Positions 24,819 to 37,762 of a stretch of DNA of 64,000 nt are shown here, piece by piece. Below the pieces are notes generated by a model. The model saw only the letters and a list, made by a program, of their open reading frames with translations. It did no database searches and was not told the origin of the DNA. The translations under genes were made by a program, and so were the position numbers. The stretch comes from Dillenia suffruticosa (taxonomy: Eukaryota > Streptophyta > Magnoliopsida > Dilleniales > Dilleniaceae). The stretch spans positions 13,418,001 to 13,482,000 of the forward strand of contig JAVTVX010000035.1 of NCBI GenBank assembly GCA_033439265.1, given 5' to 3'. How positions within the stretch are numbered: the stretch's first letter is position 1; each line of letters opens with the position of its first letter.

Positions 24819-27800
24819 CTGAAAATGATCACAAAAAGTTAAGTAACAACATTTTTTTGAAGGAAAAGAGCAAAATTGTCCATAGAAAAAAAAATAGAAA
24901 CGGAAAATTAACTCCAGAGCATGTAAAGTGGGTACACAGTTTGAAATGTTAAATTCAAACAAGCACTTTTATGAGACTGAAAAACTTTTATCTCCTAATC
25001 ATTGAGCAAAATAAAATATTGGATCCAAACCCAAAAAAGGGAATAAAATAAGATACTATGTGGGTGGCACATTAGCTGATTGCATAATCACTACGTCCGA
25101 GCTCAGTGCTACGTAGGAACAGTGTCAACATATGTTCTCTTGTTCAAATATCCATAGTAAAACCAACTTGTATTGTTTTTAGTGTATCTATGGTAAACCA
25201 CACATAGATTTCCAGTGAATGGATTTCTCATTTTTTTTTTAATGTTCAACAAACTCACGGCAAATGTAATGAGAGATGTGCTCTAGACTCTATACAATAA
25301 AATAATCAGAGTGTGTAAAACTGCACCAAATTATGTATCTTGAAACATCTAAACAGGAAAAAGGCTTCAATTTCATCACGTAGCTCCATATCTTTTCTCT
25401 TAACCTGTGATGGTTGTTAGTAATCACTTCCTTATCTAGATATCATTGAGATTCCCCCAGAGTATCAACAGTTCAAACACTTGGAATATAAAATGGGTTG
25501 AAAAGGGAGGTGTTTTTAATTGGAACATCCAGCCTGCAGAGGGAATCATTTTTGTTAATTTTTTAAACTTAACACCCCCCAAAAAATGTAGGGCCATGAC
25601 AAGTCATAACGGGGGTTCCAACACGTGGAATATTAAGTGGGTAAAAAGGGCCCCACATCATTCAAACTCGGGCTTTGAACCAACAATCCACTTCAAAAAC
25701 TCAAGTTTGTGAAGGGAAGTGTTTTTATTGTTTCATACCTTAATAAAACTCAATAGTTCCAATTAAATTTCAAAGGAAAAGTCTTACTTCAATTGGTGTA
25801 TGAATAATCATAATAAAGACTTCACAACCACAACAAATTTAGGAAGCACACAAACTTCAAAATTAATGTTGTATCCAAGTTTGTGATGCATATAACATAC
25901 AACACACGTAGGATATTCACTATGCGAGATGCTCCATATGGAGCATTTATTTTTCATTACTTCTTTAAACACAATACACATCTATGATGCTTATCAAATA
26001 TTTGAGCATAGGTATTTCATACAAGCTTTTTTTGTATCAATCATATTCACTAATAACATCTGCAATTTTTTTACCTTCTTATTAATTATATAATATAAGT
26101 CAACGAAGAAACCACAAATTTTATACCTATTCACCATATCTCATTAGCACTCATTTTAAAAATATTCAAATTGCTCATATGTTTAGTTAACCTTGTAAAT
26201 GATCAGCCAAAAGCAAAAAGTTAAACTTGTTCATAAATAAAAATGAGCAAGGAAATTAAAAAGAATGAAAATTATCATTCCAAACACATTGTCATTTTAA
26301 AGTTCTATCCTCCTCATCTCGTATTCTATTTTTCTTTGTTTCAACAATTGTTGCATCAGTATGGTGTTGTTACTGTGTCACAGATGTTGCATAGGAATAA
26401 ACTTTCCATTTTTTCTTTTGATAGTTTTGATAGAAGACACCAACCAACTTACTATTTTTCTGCTTGCAGATTTGTTCCTAGTTTTTCCGGTTGTAAAGAG
26501 TGGAGCCCTTGGTACCTCTTTTATATAATGTAGCTTCTTGTGTTGCTTATTAAAAAGAAAAAAAAATGCTTACAACATCTGGTCTACCTAATTCCACTTG
26601 CATCCCAAACAGATACTAATAGTGAAGGGTAACCATCACCAAAAATAAAATATAATAATTTAATAAAGAGAAGAGAGGCAAATTGTGATTTTAAAATATC
26701 TGCATTTCGTTTTTCTTAATATTGTTGATATTAAAATGTCACTTATGTCAGAAAACCAAAAGTCCTATAGTTTCTTAAAGAACTACTCAATAACCACCCA
26801 TAACTCCAACTTCATATTTTCTCTTAAATTCAAATTTTCAACAATAACCACCCATAACACCAACTTCATATTTTCTCTTAAATTCAATTTTTTCAAAAAT
26901 TTCCCTCAATTTTCTTCTAGCAAATTTATGTCGTTTTTTGCATGCATTGTGCCCACAATATCACAAGTATTAATAATAGTAACAATAAAGTAACAAAGTG
27001 TAATCAAAATTTCAAAAATATGCAATTTGATGATCAAATTTGAATTCCCATATTTTCTAATTTTAGGTCTAGTGTACAAACCCCACAACAGATTTCATAA
27101 CGCAGATTTATGCAGATTACCATGTTTGAATCTTCAACGAAGTTGTGAAACCATTATTAACTACATGAGAAAACTATATCACTACATATGTAAAACTTTG
27201 ATGCTAGGGAATCCAATGTTTGATGTCAACCACCCAAAACTACATTAGGGGTTTCCATGCTAAAATTAGATCAATCTAATTATCGAAGTTGTGGAATTTG
27301 ACCAACTGAGCAACATAAAACTGCAAAAGAAATTATTTGAGGACTCTTTCTTCATATTTCTCTAAAGTAGAAAGAAACGATCTTGTAGTTCTTATTTTTC
27401 ATAAACACAAAAGTGCTTATTGAAGGCAACTAAGCTTGTTCAACATGCATAGGCATATAAACAAAAAGGGCACAAAGCGAGCAAATGGAGCGTCAGGATG
27501 CTTCTTTGAAACAAGGCCCTTTTGGATACTAGCCTGCTGCCAACCGTTTGAGTTTAAAAGGAAAAAAACCAAAAAAAAAAAAAAAAAAACAAAGGCAAAA
27601 GAAAAACACTCATAGGCTAGTTTTCCTTTTACAAGCAAAGAAAGGAATGATTCATTAAAGCACAAAATGAGGAACCCTATAAACCAACTTAAATGAGAAG
27701 CAAAGAATTATGGAAAACCACCCAAAGGAAGTGAAGAGATCTAAGACAAAGACCAACAAACACAGACTTCTCCAAACCACAGAAAACATTCAAATTTCTT

Positions 27801-29903
27801 TCCCAACAAACTCACCAGAATATTAGGCAGGTAAAGTTTAATATATAACTTTCCTCTTCGTTATATAATACACCAAGACAGTCCAAGCCAAAATTCTAAT
27901 CCAATGTTGTAGGGATCGTGTTCCGTATTATGGATCATGTGATATGAAATGCAGTTCATTTGTGATCCAAATCACTAGAAGAGCAATGTAGTTTGAGATT
28001 CGAGTCAATTATCTCAACATTGTGGAGCTTTATGCAATTTATGTCTAAAGATGGGTAGATTTATGATGTTCCTTGCTAGTTTTCTTTCTCATTATATGTT
28101 TTCGAATTTGTTGATTTCCAGCACCAAAAAATAGTATTTGTGAATCTTTGTAAATACTTTTCAATAGATCCCCATATGGAAAGCATATGAGGGACCCGCA
28201 TGAAAAATTAATAAGGATAGGAGGAGAAAATACCAAACATGTAGCATTCACTGCACATACTGTGTAAGGGCTTCCTACCTCTTGGTTGTACTTAAACGCC
28301 ATAATATACCATAACGAACCACAAGGAAAATTTTCCAAGATGGCATCTTTCAATGTTACCACTAATATGGAGCATAGAGAAAATATCCCTCCCAAAAGAA
28401 TCTCATCCACGTGAAACGGAGTAAAAGATGACCGGCCATATCTAAACCTCTTTTAAAAGATGGGGAACATGTCCACAAGGCTAATTTTTTCTTAAAATGT
28501 GCAGAAACTATTTTGGATCTCTTACAAGCAAGGATTATAAAAATTTAAAAATAACAAAGAATCTTATGAACAGATGAATTAAATTAGTACATTAGAAAAA
28601 CCAGACAGAAGAACTAACGAATGCACCTGCTTTTGCGAATGGCCCCAAATGCTCTTCCTCACTAAGGTATCACTGGCACTAAACCAGTAACTTATGGGGC
28701 CTCTACTGAGGTGCCACACTGCCTCCTGACATAGGTCAGGCCCATTTGTTCTGTTGAGTTACTAGCAAAACATAAAAAGAATTTCCTCACAAACACAGGG
28801 AAAAGAACAGATATGCGCATGGGGATTAGGAGGTAAGGAGGAGAAATGAAGGTGCAATATACTTTTTCTAGTGAGGTGAATTTCCTTCTCACTTTTCCTC
28901 TTTCTCTAATAAGAGAACCAACTTTTTCAGTACAGATTACATTTTCACTTGAACCCAATTAACCCATGACAATTGCCGCCTAATAATATAATTACAGAAT
29001 CTCAGCTCTGGATTAAGAACAAGTCAGATATTGCATTTTAAATCCCAAATAGTGAGTTAGAGCCAGAGTACACACGTCTAGGTTCAAACCATTCAGTAGA
29101 CTTTTGACTCCGGGTACAAATCAGTTTAGTACAGTTTTAGCCCTTCTGTGAAGCAGGTTAACAGATACAAATCAGTTTTAGCCCTTCTCCAGGAAGCATG
29201 GCCTACTAACATTTATAACCACAAAGGTTATCACGATCAAAAGTAAAGGATGCAAAAAAAAATGTTTTAAACACTCTCTTAAGGGGCAAGGAGGAGGGTT
29301 TCATGTCCTGAGAAAGAAAGTTTTGGGCTGTCCCCAGTGAGGGGCTGTAATGGCAGAGGTAACCCGCCCTTGATTTTACTGGCTTCTGAATGCTGTATGG
29401 TGAGGATTAAAAGAAATAGAAAAATCTGGGGAAAAGGTAAACCAACCATAACAAGTAAAAAAAAAAAAACAAATTTTCTTCTAAATTTACCACAACTAAG
29501 GGTAGCCCAATAAAATTCACAAGTAGAAAATTCCTTATCGAACAGAGCCAATTACAATATCAGAAAAGTGTGCAGAATGCCACAATTCGGAAGCAGCATG
29601 AAATTGGATTGGTAATCTCAAAGTCGCTATATCACTATCAATTCACAGTCTTTAATCTTTAACTAAATATTAACTCTTTAAATGCACTTCTTCATTGGGA
29701 AAATTGGGGACTTTCGAAAGAAACAAGGGAGGAAAACCAAAACTTACACCATTCAAGGATATCAATCCAACAATCTGGTTAAATTTACCACAGAATTTCC
29801 ATAAGAAAACGTTCAAAGGAGCATAAAAGTTGGAAATCAAACCTTTAACAGTAGAAAGAGAGAGAAAACCCTAAAGTGATTAAGAGAAGGAAGTGATTGG
29901 AAC
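24819..29903. other. presumed former intron 1 of the RIBF pseudogene, repeat-rich
   Basis: No independent gene is supported. A 36 bp direct repeat occurs at about 25.47 and 25.62 kb, and a two-copy tandem repeat lies at 26789-26892. A-runs are present (for example 27568-27590). The 121-codon minus ORF at 28045-28410 and other ORFs show no family I recognise. Confidence 0.4.
26789..26892. repeat. two-copy tandem repeat, unit about 54 bp
   Basis: The segment AATAACCACCCATAACTCC and the following sequence recur 54 bases later with few differences. This looks like a simple tandem duplication in AT-rich DNA. Confidence 0.75.
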
Positions 29904-30080
29904 CTGACAGCGCGCGTTGCAGTTAAATTTATTGGTAAGCGATGAGAACTCCGAAGTGGCCTTGCTAAGACATACCAACCGCACAAGTGGTTCTTGGGGC
30001 GAATAGCAATCACCGTCGAGCTGTGCTTCACGACCTCCATTCCTTTGTGCCTCCACCTGTTGGCGTCGCCGCTGCTGCGT
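29904..30080 (-). pseudogene. possible 5' exon (transit-peptide region) of the RIBF pseudogene
   Basis: One minus-strand frame reads PLVRLVCLSKATSEFSSLTN followed by KFNCNARCQ and ends at a CAG|GT donor at 29904/29903. The SELSSLSNKFNC-like string resembles, from memory, the plastid-targeting region of dicot RIBF proteins. The frame lacks a start codon, and its phase does not fit the next exon remnant, so a further exon or frameshift is missing. DNA beyond 30085 turns abruptly AT-rich, as if the 5' end were lost. Confidence 0.35.
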
Positions 30081-30760
30081 TTGGTGTAGAACAAATATTC
30101 TTTTAAAATTCCAAAATTTTTAAAATATAAAGTCTTCATTTTTAGATTTTTTATACTAATAAAAATAATTAAAAATATATATATTGAAATGACGAAATTT
30201 TATAGAATTAAAAATATAAATAATTTTTATTTTAGTAACATGTAAAACAACAATAAATTAAATTGGGTAAAATAATTTAGAAATGATCCTTACGTGATAA
30301 TGATATGATATTGATATAAATTGATATAGTTAATAAAAATTTTTTAAATAGAATTTAAAATAATATTAAAATAAAATTTATTTATCTCAAAATTAAGATT
30401 TTATCGATTAAAATTATATTAAAATTTTAACAGATATTTCAATTAGTAGGATGAGTGATGAGTCAATTAAATATTTTTAAATGCCTTTGTTTTCTTGTTG
30501 ATATTCACGTGTGAGGAGTTAACCATCCATTTTTAATTTATATCTCAGTTTTTAATTACTTATTAGTATTTTCTCATTTTTGTCTAAACAAGGTTTTGAT
30601 ATCTCAAGAAAAAGATATCTCTCAACTTAATAATTATCCAAATTAATTTGGGTAATGAATTCTTGTCAAATTCAAAAAAATGGATAATTCCTAGAATTCT
30701 ACAAAATTATTTTGGAAAATTTGAATGAAGAAAAAATAATTTAATAATTTTTCAATTTTC

Positions 30761-30797
<37 letters not shown>

Positions 30798-31044
30798 AAA
30801 TATTTTATTCATAATACCTGACATTAAAATAAGTAAATTTATTAACTCTAAATTTCAAACTTGTGTAAGTACTTGATTTTATTACTTGGGGCCCTTAGTA
30901 AGCGTTAACACCAATTTTCAGCCAATATGGCATGCCTATACTCGACTCAAAAGGAGAGGTTTAACATCAAGCAATCAACGCGGAATGAAAGGATTTGGAA
31001 AGATGTTGAGTGTATATTTCAGAGTTTTTCCTTCTTATCTACTC

Positions 31045-31076
<32 letters not shown>

Positions 31077-31343
31077 TAAAATTTAATTCTTTTTAAAATA
31101 AAATTAAAAATTATTTAATATTTTTAATTTTAAAAACCGATTCTATACACCATTTTATAAATAAATTATTTGACAAAATATTTTTTATAAACCCTATTTT
31201 TAATGAAATTATTATAAAAGACATACACAAAAAATATAATATATAATATTTTTTTATATCCTTTCCATTGATGAGAACAAAATCTCTTATAAGAATAATA
31301 ACATATGCTAGAGTAGTGATAGAGAAGATATGAACATAGAAAC
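30081..31343. other. AT-rich spacer
   Basis: No gene is seen. An (AT)n tract lies at 30767-30791 and a poly(A) run of about 28 at 31048-31075. Confidence 0.45.
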
Positions 31344-32114
31344 AAGGGATGAGCAATATTTGGTTAAAATCATAAAAATTGTTTTCTTTTTAAAATCACT
31401 TTTTATATTTCAGGTGGTTTATTCAATTTTTTATTTTAATTTTAGGTGAAACTAAAATTTAATTTGATTATTTAAGTGATCATTGATTTTAATGATTTTT
31501 ATTTCGTTCAAACCTAATTAATCAAAATAATTAAAAATATATATTTCAAATAAATGTTAATATAACATTATAACTAAAAGTTAAAAAAGATAACTAAAAG
31601 AAATCCTAAAAAATGATATAATATTATAATTAAAATTTAAAAGATAAGAATATTTTAAAGGCTATTTGACTGAATAATTATACTATGTCAATTATTTTTT
31701 ATTTTATGAACTACTAGTAGAGTTAGTTTAAAATTTTCATATTTTATTAATTTGTTTGAATTTTGAATTTTGAAAATTTTAAAATGATATTTGGTGAAAT
31801 TATAATTATTAGTGATTTTTAAACTTTAAAATTATAGTTTACAGGCATATGTTGATGTGAATAATATATATATTATATATATATATAGGAATAAAAGATA
31901 TTGTTACTTAAATCTCTTACAGAGATTTTAATAATTTAATTAACTTGAAAAATCGAAATAAATTAACTGTCTGATTTAATTAAACCAAAATGTCGATTTT
32001 TGGTCTATTAAATTAGGTTATGATTATAAAAATTGTATAACTAAATTAAATTAATTATTTCAATTTTGATCATTTTAGTTATAGTATAACATAATGCTCG
32101 CCTCTAAAAGAAAC
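31336..32114. mobile_element. hAT-type MITE, copy 2
   Basis: The element spans 31344-32106 (763 bp). It begins AAGGGATGAGCA and ends GCTCGCCTCTA, degenerate versions of the copy 1 ends. It is bounded by ATAGAAAC and AAAGAAAC, an 8 bp duplication with one mismatch. Internal blocks are shared with copy 1, for example the TTAAATCTCTTA...AGAGATTT and ACTAAAATTTAATTT stretches. It has the same orientation as copy 1 and no ORF. Confidence 0.7.
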
Positions 32115-33419
32115 TATTATAGGGTTTTGAATGACAGTTGCAAAAGTTTCTTGTGATGCATAAGATGGTTTTGAGAGCTTTGATTCTTGTTTATGTAATC
32201 CTCTCTAAGAATAGAACCATTTTGTATATATCAAATCATTAGTATATGACCTAATAAATGACAACGAATTTAGAGAGAGAATCTAACCATTTTTGTAACT
32301 TGAGCTCTGATATCATATTAAAATAACTTTGAGTATACCTATAATTTCATGTTAAAAATGAGAATCAATATAATAAAATGAAATTTAATGATCCATTATT
32401 TTATCAAAATGTTAAAATAATTTGAATTTATACAGAATACTCATTATTATTATTATAGGATTTTTATCAAAATATTATTTTTAATTAAAATTATTATAAT
32501 AGTGTTTTTTTATTAATTTCAAATCCAGAGATGTTGAGATTGAGAATCGTGACTTAAAATCGAGATCCTCGGTCACGATTTTATTTTTTATTTTTTTTGA
32601 TTTTTAAGCAATTTTGAAAAAAAAAACCGGAAAATATGAAGGATCTCGCTTTCAAAAACGCAGCTGTGTATCTCGCTTTCAAAAGTGAGTTGTCACTCCC
32701 CCTCAACCCCTCCCATAAACATTTCCACTTTTAGGAACCCAAATTGAAGTTCCTGACTCACCCGCTCTCTCTCTCTCTCAATAAGATCCCACACCAGGTA
32801 ATTACTCTCTCCCTCTTTCCCTCTCTCTCTCTCTCTCCCCCCTCCCTCTATTCAGATTGGTTGTTTTAGCTTTGGATCTCAAACCCCATATGGCATACAA
32901 ATCCTCATAGGAACCCATTTAAAATCTATCGAAAATCTAATTCGAGAGCCTCCTCTTACAAGGGTGTTTTACAGCAACCCATTTAACACATGGAACTACT
33001 CTCCTGTATTCCAACTTGCCATAAAAGTTTTCTTTGGATTTTCTCAACTCTTTTTGCCACCGAAAGTAGGGATTAAAAAAAAATAAGACAAAGTACACAA
33101 GAAGATACGATAAGGTGCTCTTGATAGCAGTTAGTCTCATTCCCTTAGAGAGGTATCCCCTTATCGTGGAGATTGGAGAACCAAAGGGATAGACTCTTGA
33201 GACTACATCTGGGAGTGGTTTTTTTTTTTCCCTGGGTTTGGAAGAGAAAGTGGAGAGAGAGAAGAGAAGAGAGACAAAGAGAGAGAGAGATAGAGAGAGG
33301 AGAAGACAAAGCTTTTTTTTTTTTTTTTGGTTTTTGAAAGTAAGATATATTTGCATGGTTATTTATTCCAAAAGCGAGTCTCGGAGGACAATAAAGGGTT
33401 TCCTCAGGGAGTTGGATTA
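32107..33419. other. spacer with CT-rich tracts
   Basis: No gene is supported. CT runs occur at 32765-32780 and 32820-32838. The 139-codon minus ORF is driven by GA/CT low-complexity sequence (33239-33310). Confidence 0.4.
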
Positions 33420-33985
33420 TCAGAAAGCTAATGCGTTTTCAAAAGCGGTCTTGGGATTTTGAGGCTGCAGTCTGTCACTCTCGCTTTTATAACTTAAAGT
33501 CCCTGCAATGTCCCTTAAGATCCTTTTTGTTGCTCGATGGTATTGCTTTGATGGATTCTTCATGAATCTCGACACAACTCCAATTAAGAATGAAATATTC
33601 GGTCTTGTGTGTGTTAAATATATTAATTCACTAACCAAACTTTTAATTTGCTTATGATTTGCTTCTTTCTGCTCCATCTTCCTATTGCAATTTTTGATTC
33701 ACATTTATTAGAGTGGCCACCATCTTACAGTTTGACATGTTGAATTTCTTTGGCAGATCTACAGCATATTTCTTTTGAAAAATGAACACCACCGTTTCAT
33801 CTTGCAATATTTCTAGTCCAAGAAAATAGTGTAGCAATTCCAAGTCTGTCATTTCAAAGTTATTCATCAAGCTAGATTTGAATTCTTCCACAAGTCCTAA
33901 TATGACCACATGTATATTATATCATTAACATATAAGCAAACTATTATAAAATCAGTAATACCTTGTCTCTTTAAATAAAAAGTAG
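33420..33985 (-). mobile_element. copia RT/RNase H fragment
   Basis: On the minus strand, several frames carry pieces typical of Ty1-copia reverse transcriptase: CLYVNDIIYM (a decayed YVDD box), FEMTDLELLHYFLGLE, KKYAVDLPKKFNM and LIYLTHTRPNISF, then RFMKNPSKQYHRATKRILR. They are in the right order but in different frames and cut off on both sides. The fragment abuts the start of a copia-type LTR at 33986. Confidence 0.85.
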
Positions 33986-34167
33986 TGTTAACATAGAAAA
34001 GTTTTAATAATAATAGAATGAAAGAACGAAAATTCAAGTAGATCAGAAATACAAAAGTAAATCAGAAGTTTGCATATCATATCGACCTGACTAAAGAACA
34101 CATTGACTTGCATTGCAGGTCCACCAATTGTAAGCCTTATGTTGACCGATTCATTTTATCTATAAGC

Positions 34168-36017
34168 ACATCTGTCACGTCGAGACCATCGAATTGAATA
34201 CGCAACAACCGCCGTATTATCTCGACATACGGACAACATCTTCCCATCTATCGGGACAACGCAAAGTATTCATCATCACCTATTAAAACCTTTTTTTTTC
34301 CCCTCAAATAACATTTTCTAAATAAAATAAAAATTTAAAATGTAACATTTTGCCTCAATACATGAATATACAACAAATTCGAGAGTTTCAATTTACATTT
34401 ACAATAACATATTTACAGTCATCCCATAAAATGTACAATGGTTATTTTAGACTTCAATTATATATACAATGTTCAACTTTATCATGGAAGAATGACTAAT
34501 ACCATACCCCAAGCTCGGCGTCTCTAAATGTATACCAATGTGTCGAATGCTTCTCGACACATGTCCCTGCCGAATTATGTCTGTCATCATGGAAAAGTGA
34601 AGAGTGAGCATTATGGGATAATACTCAGTGAATAAGGGGATCGACATTATGTTATCAATAACATGTGTGAACATGGAGTGTCAAAACGCATTTCCAAACA
34701 CGAGAATATTATAAATTAAGCATGTCATTGCTATAAATCGTGTGATCATGTACCATATATCCCAAAATCAACATATGCATCCATTATCCAAAATCACAGC
34801 CCACTATTTCACCTTTCTCTTCTCCAAATTCTTAGCCAAACACTAAAAATTTCTGCACACTTTTCTTACATCATTTCAATCAACAAACAAACACATATAT
34901 CCATCATCTTTGCATTAAAATTCAGTACACATGATTGGCATTTGTAATTAAATTTTCAGCTCATCAGATACATTTCTCAATCAAATTCTTGGCCATCACA
35001 AAGCCTAAAATATCTGCACACATATCTATTGTTTCATTTGGGTTCTACCTCATGCTAGAACATCAATTTAAATCATTCATACAAGGTTCTAAAAAATTCA
35101 GCAAGGTGTAGAATTTTTCTTACCTCAACTCCTGATGTTTCAAGCCCAAATCAAGTCCAATCTTCAAAGAACTTCTTTCCTTCTAAATTCCTAATTCTTG
35201 GTCAACAAAATTTCACTGAGTTAGACATCTCCTCTTGGCTCCAAAATTCGATATGTCATACCAGAGGGTGAAAGAAAGTTCCTTACCTAAAAATATTGAA
35301 TGAATCTTGAAGAAAAACCTAATTTCCCTTCCTCTTGCAACTCTCGGCTGTCCCTTGAAATCCACTATGCAAAACTCCTTCTTTAGCTCTAATTTTTGGA
35401 TATGTTGTAATTGGGTATGAGAGGGACTGATTTATGTAAAAAAAATTTGGGTGGTATTGTAGAAAAATTTTTGATCCCTCACCTTGAACTCACGGCTTTG
35501 AGAGGAAGAATGGAAGAGAGCTCTTGCTTCTTCTTTGGGACTTCACAGTTTTGAAGAAAAGAAATTTGTCCAAGTGTTGGTTTTATTGAATTTGTTTCAT
35601 CAATCCTAGCCATCAATCCTTTTTCAAGATTAATTTCTAACCATTGGATTATTTTATCACAAACCAAGACTCCTTTCTCTCTCTCATGTTCTCTCTCTTC
35701 CTCTTTCACACAACACTCTCTTTTCTCACACTACATGCGTATGTCTTTATTAAATGCTTGTCTCCCAACTACTATGATCCAAAGGCTCAAAATTTTGATC
35801 CCTTCTAAAGTTAAATCTTCACCATTGGTTTGTTTCCAAGAAAGTCCATTCTTACACTCCATGAATAGTGATCTTTATCTCCTAGTAACTCAATCTAAGA
35901 GCCTCTATTAATTCATCTTTCTTCACACAAATCTCCACTCTTGGATCAACTTTCCAAAAACCCAAAATAAATAAAAAGAAATAAATTTTTTTCTCTCCCT
36001 CTCTCCTCTCCCCCCCC

Positions 36018-36055
<38 letters not shown>

Positions 36056-36541
36056 TCACGGTTTTGGGGAGACATTTGTCAAATACTTTTAAATTTTTGT
36101 TAATTGCAAAGGAGCTACTTGACTTATAAAAACTATTTTGACCCCGAAAATTTTAAAATTTCAAGTTAGCCCGAAAACCTTACATTAGGCCTAATTTAAT
36201 TCATTTCACGTCAAAACGTGATTGTTTAGTCTTTTTGGAACACATTCGACCTGGCTGGGGTTTACCGATAAATTTTTGAAAAATTTACTGTTTAACTCCA
36301 TGAAATAATATCCAAATTTGAGATTTCTATACTATTTAGAGTCATCCTCATTATTTTTGGACCATCGGTGGTCATTTTGAAAATTTTTAATTTTTGGCGA
36401 TTTCGATCAAAATTTTTCGGGAGCGGTTTTAGCGAAAAAATTTCTTAGCGAATTTTTTTACATAGAAATATGAGTAATATCATATATGAAATGAAGAGAA
36501 GTACAATAGTAAATACACCGAGATGTCAGTATTACAACATC
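34168..36541. mobile_element. solo LTR, probably gypsy, 2364 bp, with ACATC target duplication
   Basis: The unit runs from TGTCACGTCGAGACC (34173) to ATTACA (36536). ACATC is present immediately before (34168-34172) and after (36537-36541). Removing the unit and one ACATC restores a continuous array motif, CACATCAACCTG. There is no internal coding sequence, so this is a solo LTR left by LTR-LTR recombination. The TGTCACG start and the length of more than 2 kb resemble plant chromovirus LTRs; this class assignment is inferred. Confidence 0.75.
36000..36056. repeat. C/CT-rich low-complexity tract in the solo LTR
   Basis: Runs of CT with a short poly(C) lie inside the solo LTR. They look like an expanded microsatellite. 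Confidence 0.8.
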
Positions 36542-37615
36542 AACCTGTTCAATTATTTTTGTCGACCAGAGCATAAGAGTACTAGAGAAACAGCTAAGCA
36601 TGAACACATCGACACACACGAAATCACATCGACCTGAACAGTCATAGGTAGACAAATTTGAAATGATCCATTGACCAATTTCTAAAGCACCTCGACCTAT
36701 ACCTAGTAGATATCGACATACTAAGTAAAAATATACTAGGACATTGATATCTCCAAAAACCTGTCGACCTGTTATACTTGTTTTCTAAGTATCACACATC
36801 GACAAATCACTAATCTGGTTGACATGAAAACAATTTCATCAAGCTATTTAGTTTGTCTTGTCAACCAATTTTAAGAAAGAATAGGTACATGTCGATGTAT
36901 AATCAAGATACATCGACCTGAAGTAAAGTGTCTTATATATAACACATCATAACATATGGATCTGAACCTATGACTCATTGATATACCTAAAACACATCAA
37001 CCAACTATAGATAGTAGGTCACCTATTTTATTGATGAATAGTGACACATTAACCTATGTGGACAACATGTCAACCTGTTAGTCCTTGTTTCTGAAGTACA
37101 CACATCGACCTACCATTATTCTTATCGACAGGTAATAACACATCAACCAATTCACTTTATCAGATCCACCTATTTTATTGATTGAATAGTGACACACCAA
37201 TCTATAAGGAGAACATGTCGACCCAAAATTTTTTTTTTTGTTAAGATCACACATCGACATGTCTCTCACTTGTCGACAGGTATACACACATCGACCAATT
37301 TATTTGCACAGGTCTACCATTTTCCCACTTGTATAGGAATATGTCGATATACATAATAGACTCGTCGACCTAATGTTCATTAATTCCTTAATAGTACACA
37401 TTGACCTGGTCACAATCTTGTTGACATGCATATACACATCGACCAAGTCAAAACCGCATGTTCACCTATCTTATTTGGTACAAAACCTTGTTGACCTAAA
37501 TGCAATCTTATCAACCTATTTCTAAAAAAATACAACATAAATTTTTGAATTTAAGTCGATGTCTATTTTAAACATGTCGACCCGCATATGTTAGAAATCA
37601 CATCTATGAAATAGA

Positions 37616-37758
37616 TTTGAATTAAACAAACACTTTATTTTCATTTCTATGAAAGTTAATGTTCAAATGCAGTACAAATATGTTCTGATTGACCCAAATA
37701 AAAGTGGCGCCAGTAAAGAAAGGAGGTCCGTGAGAAGAAAGTGAACTGTTACAGACCA
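37616..37758 (-). mobile_element. primer-site and gag start remnant of a copia element
   Basis: On the minus strand, immediately after the LTR end, a degenerate primer-binding site (TGGTCTGTAACAG, compare TGGTATCAGAGC) is followed by a frame reading HGPPFFTGATFIWVNQN. That resembles the RPPLFTGENYHFWK-like start of copia gag proteins. The frame is broken soon after, and the element is cut at the junction with the plus-orientation LTR. Confidence 0.5.
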
Positions 37759-37762
37759 TTAA

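Larger units (their letters stand above)
33986..37615 (+). mobile_element. copia-type LTR with TCGAC minisatellite, plus orientation, 3'-truncated and split
   Basis: The start TGTTAACATAGAAAAG and the next 80 bases align with the reversed LTR that begins at 39783 (TGTTGACCAAATAGAG). A dense array of ACACATCGACC / ACATGTCGACCTG motifs follows at 34079-34172 and 36542-37590, separated by an inserted solo LTR. After the array, CGCATATGTTAGAAATCACA again matches the reversed LTR, and then the similarity stops at about 37615. The 3' third of this LTR is missing. The array motif reads outward-in relative to the second copy, so the two arrays are inverted. Confidence 0.6.

Noticed and set aside
25446..25712. 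88-codon ORF with repeated SNTWNIKWV
   Set aside because: Caused by a 36 bp direct repeat in non-coding DNA; no family match or conserved context.
28045..28410. 121-codon minus-strand ORF
   Set aside because: Moderately long and not low-complexity, but no motif, splice context or family could be recognised.
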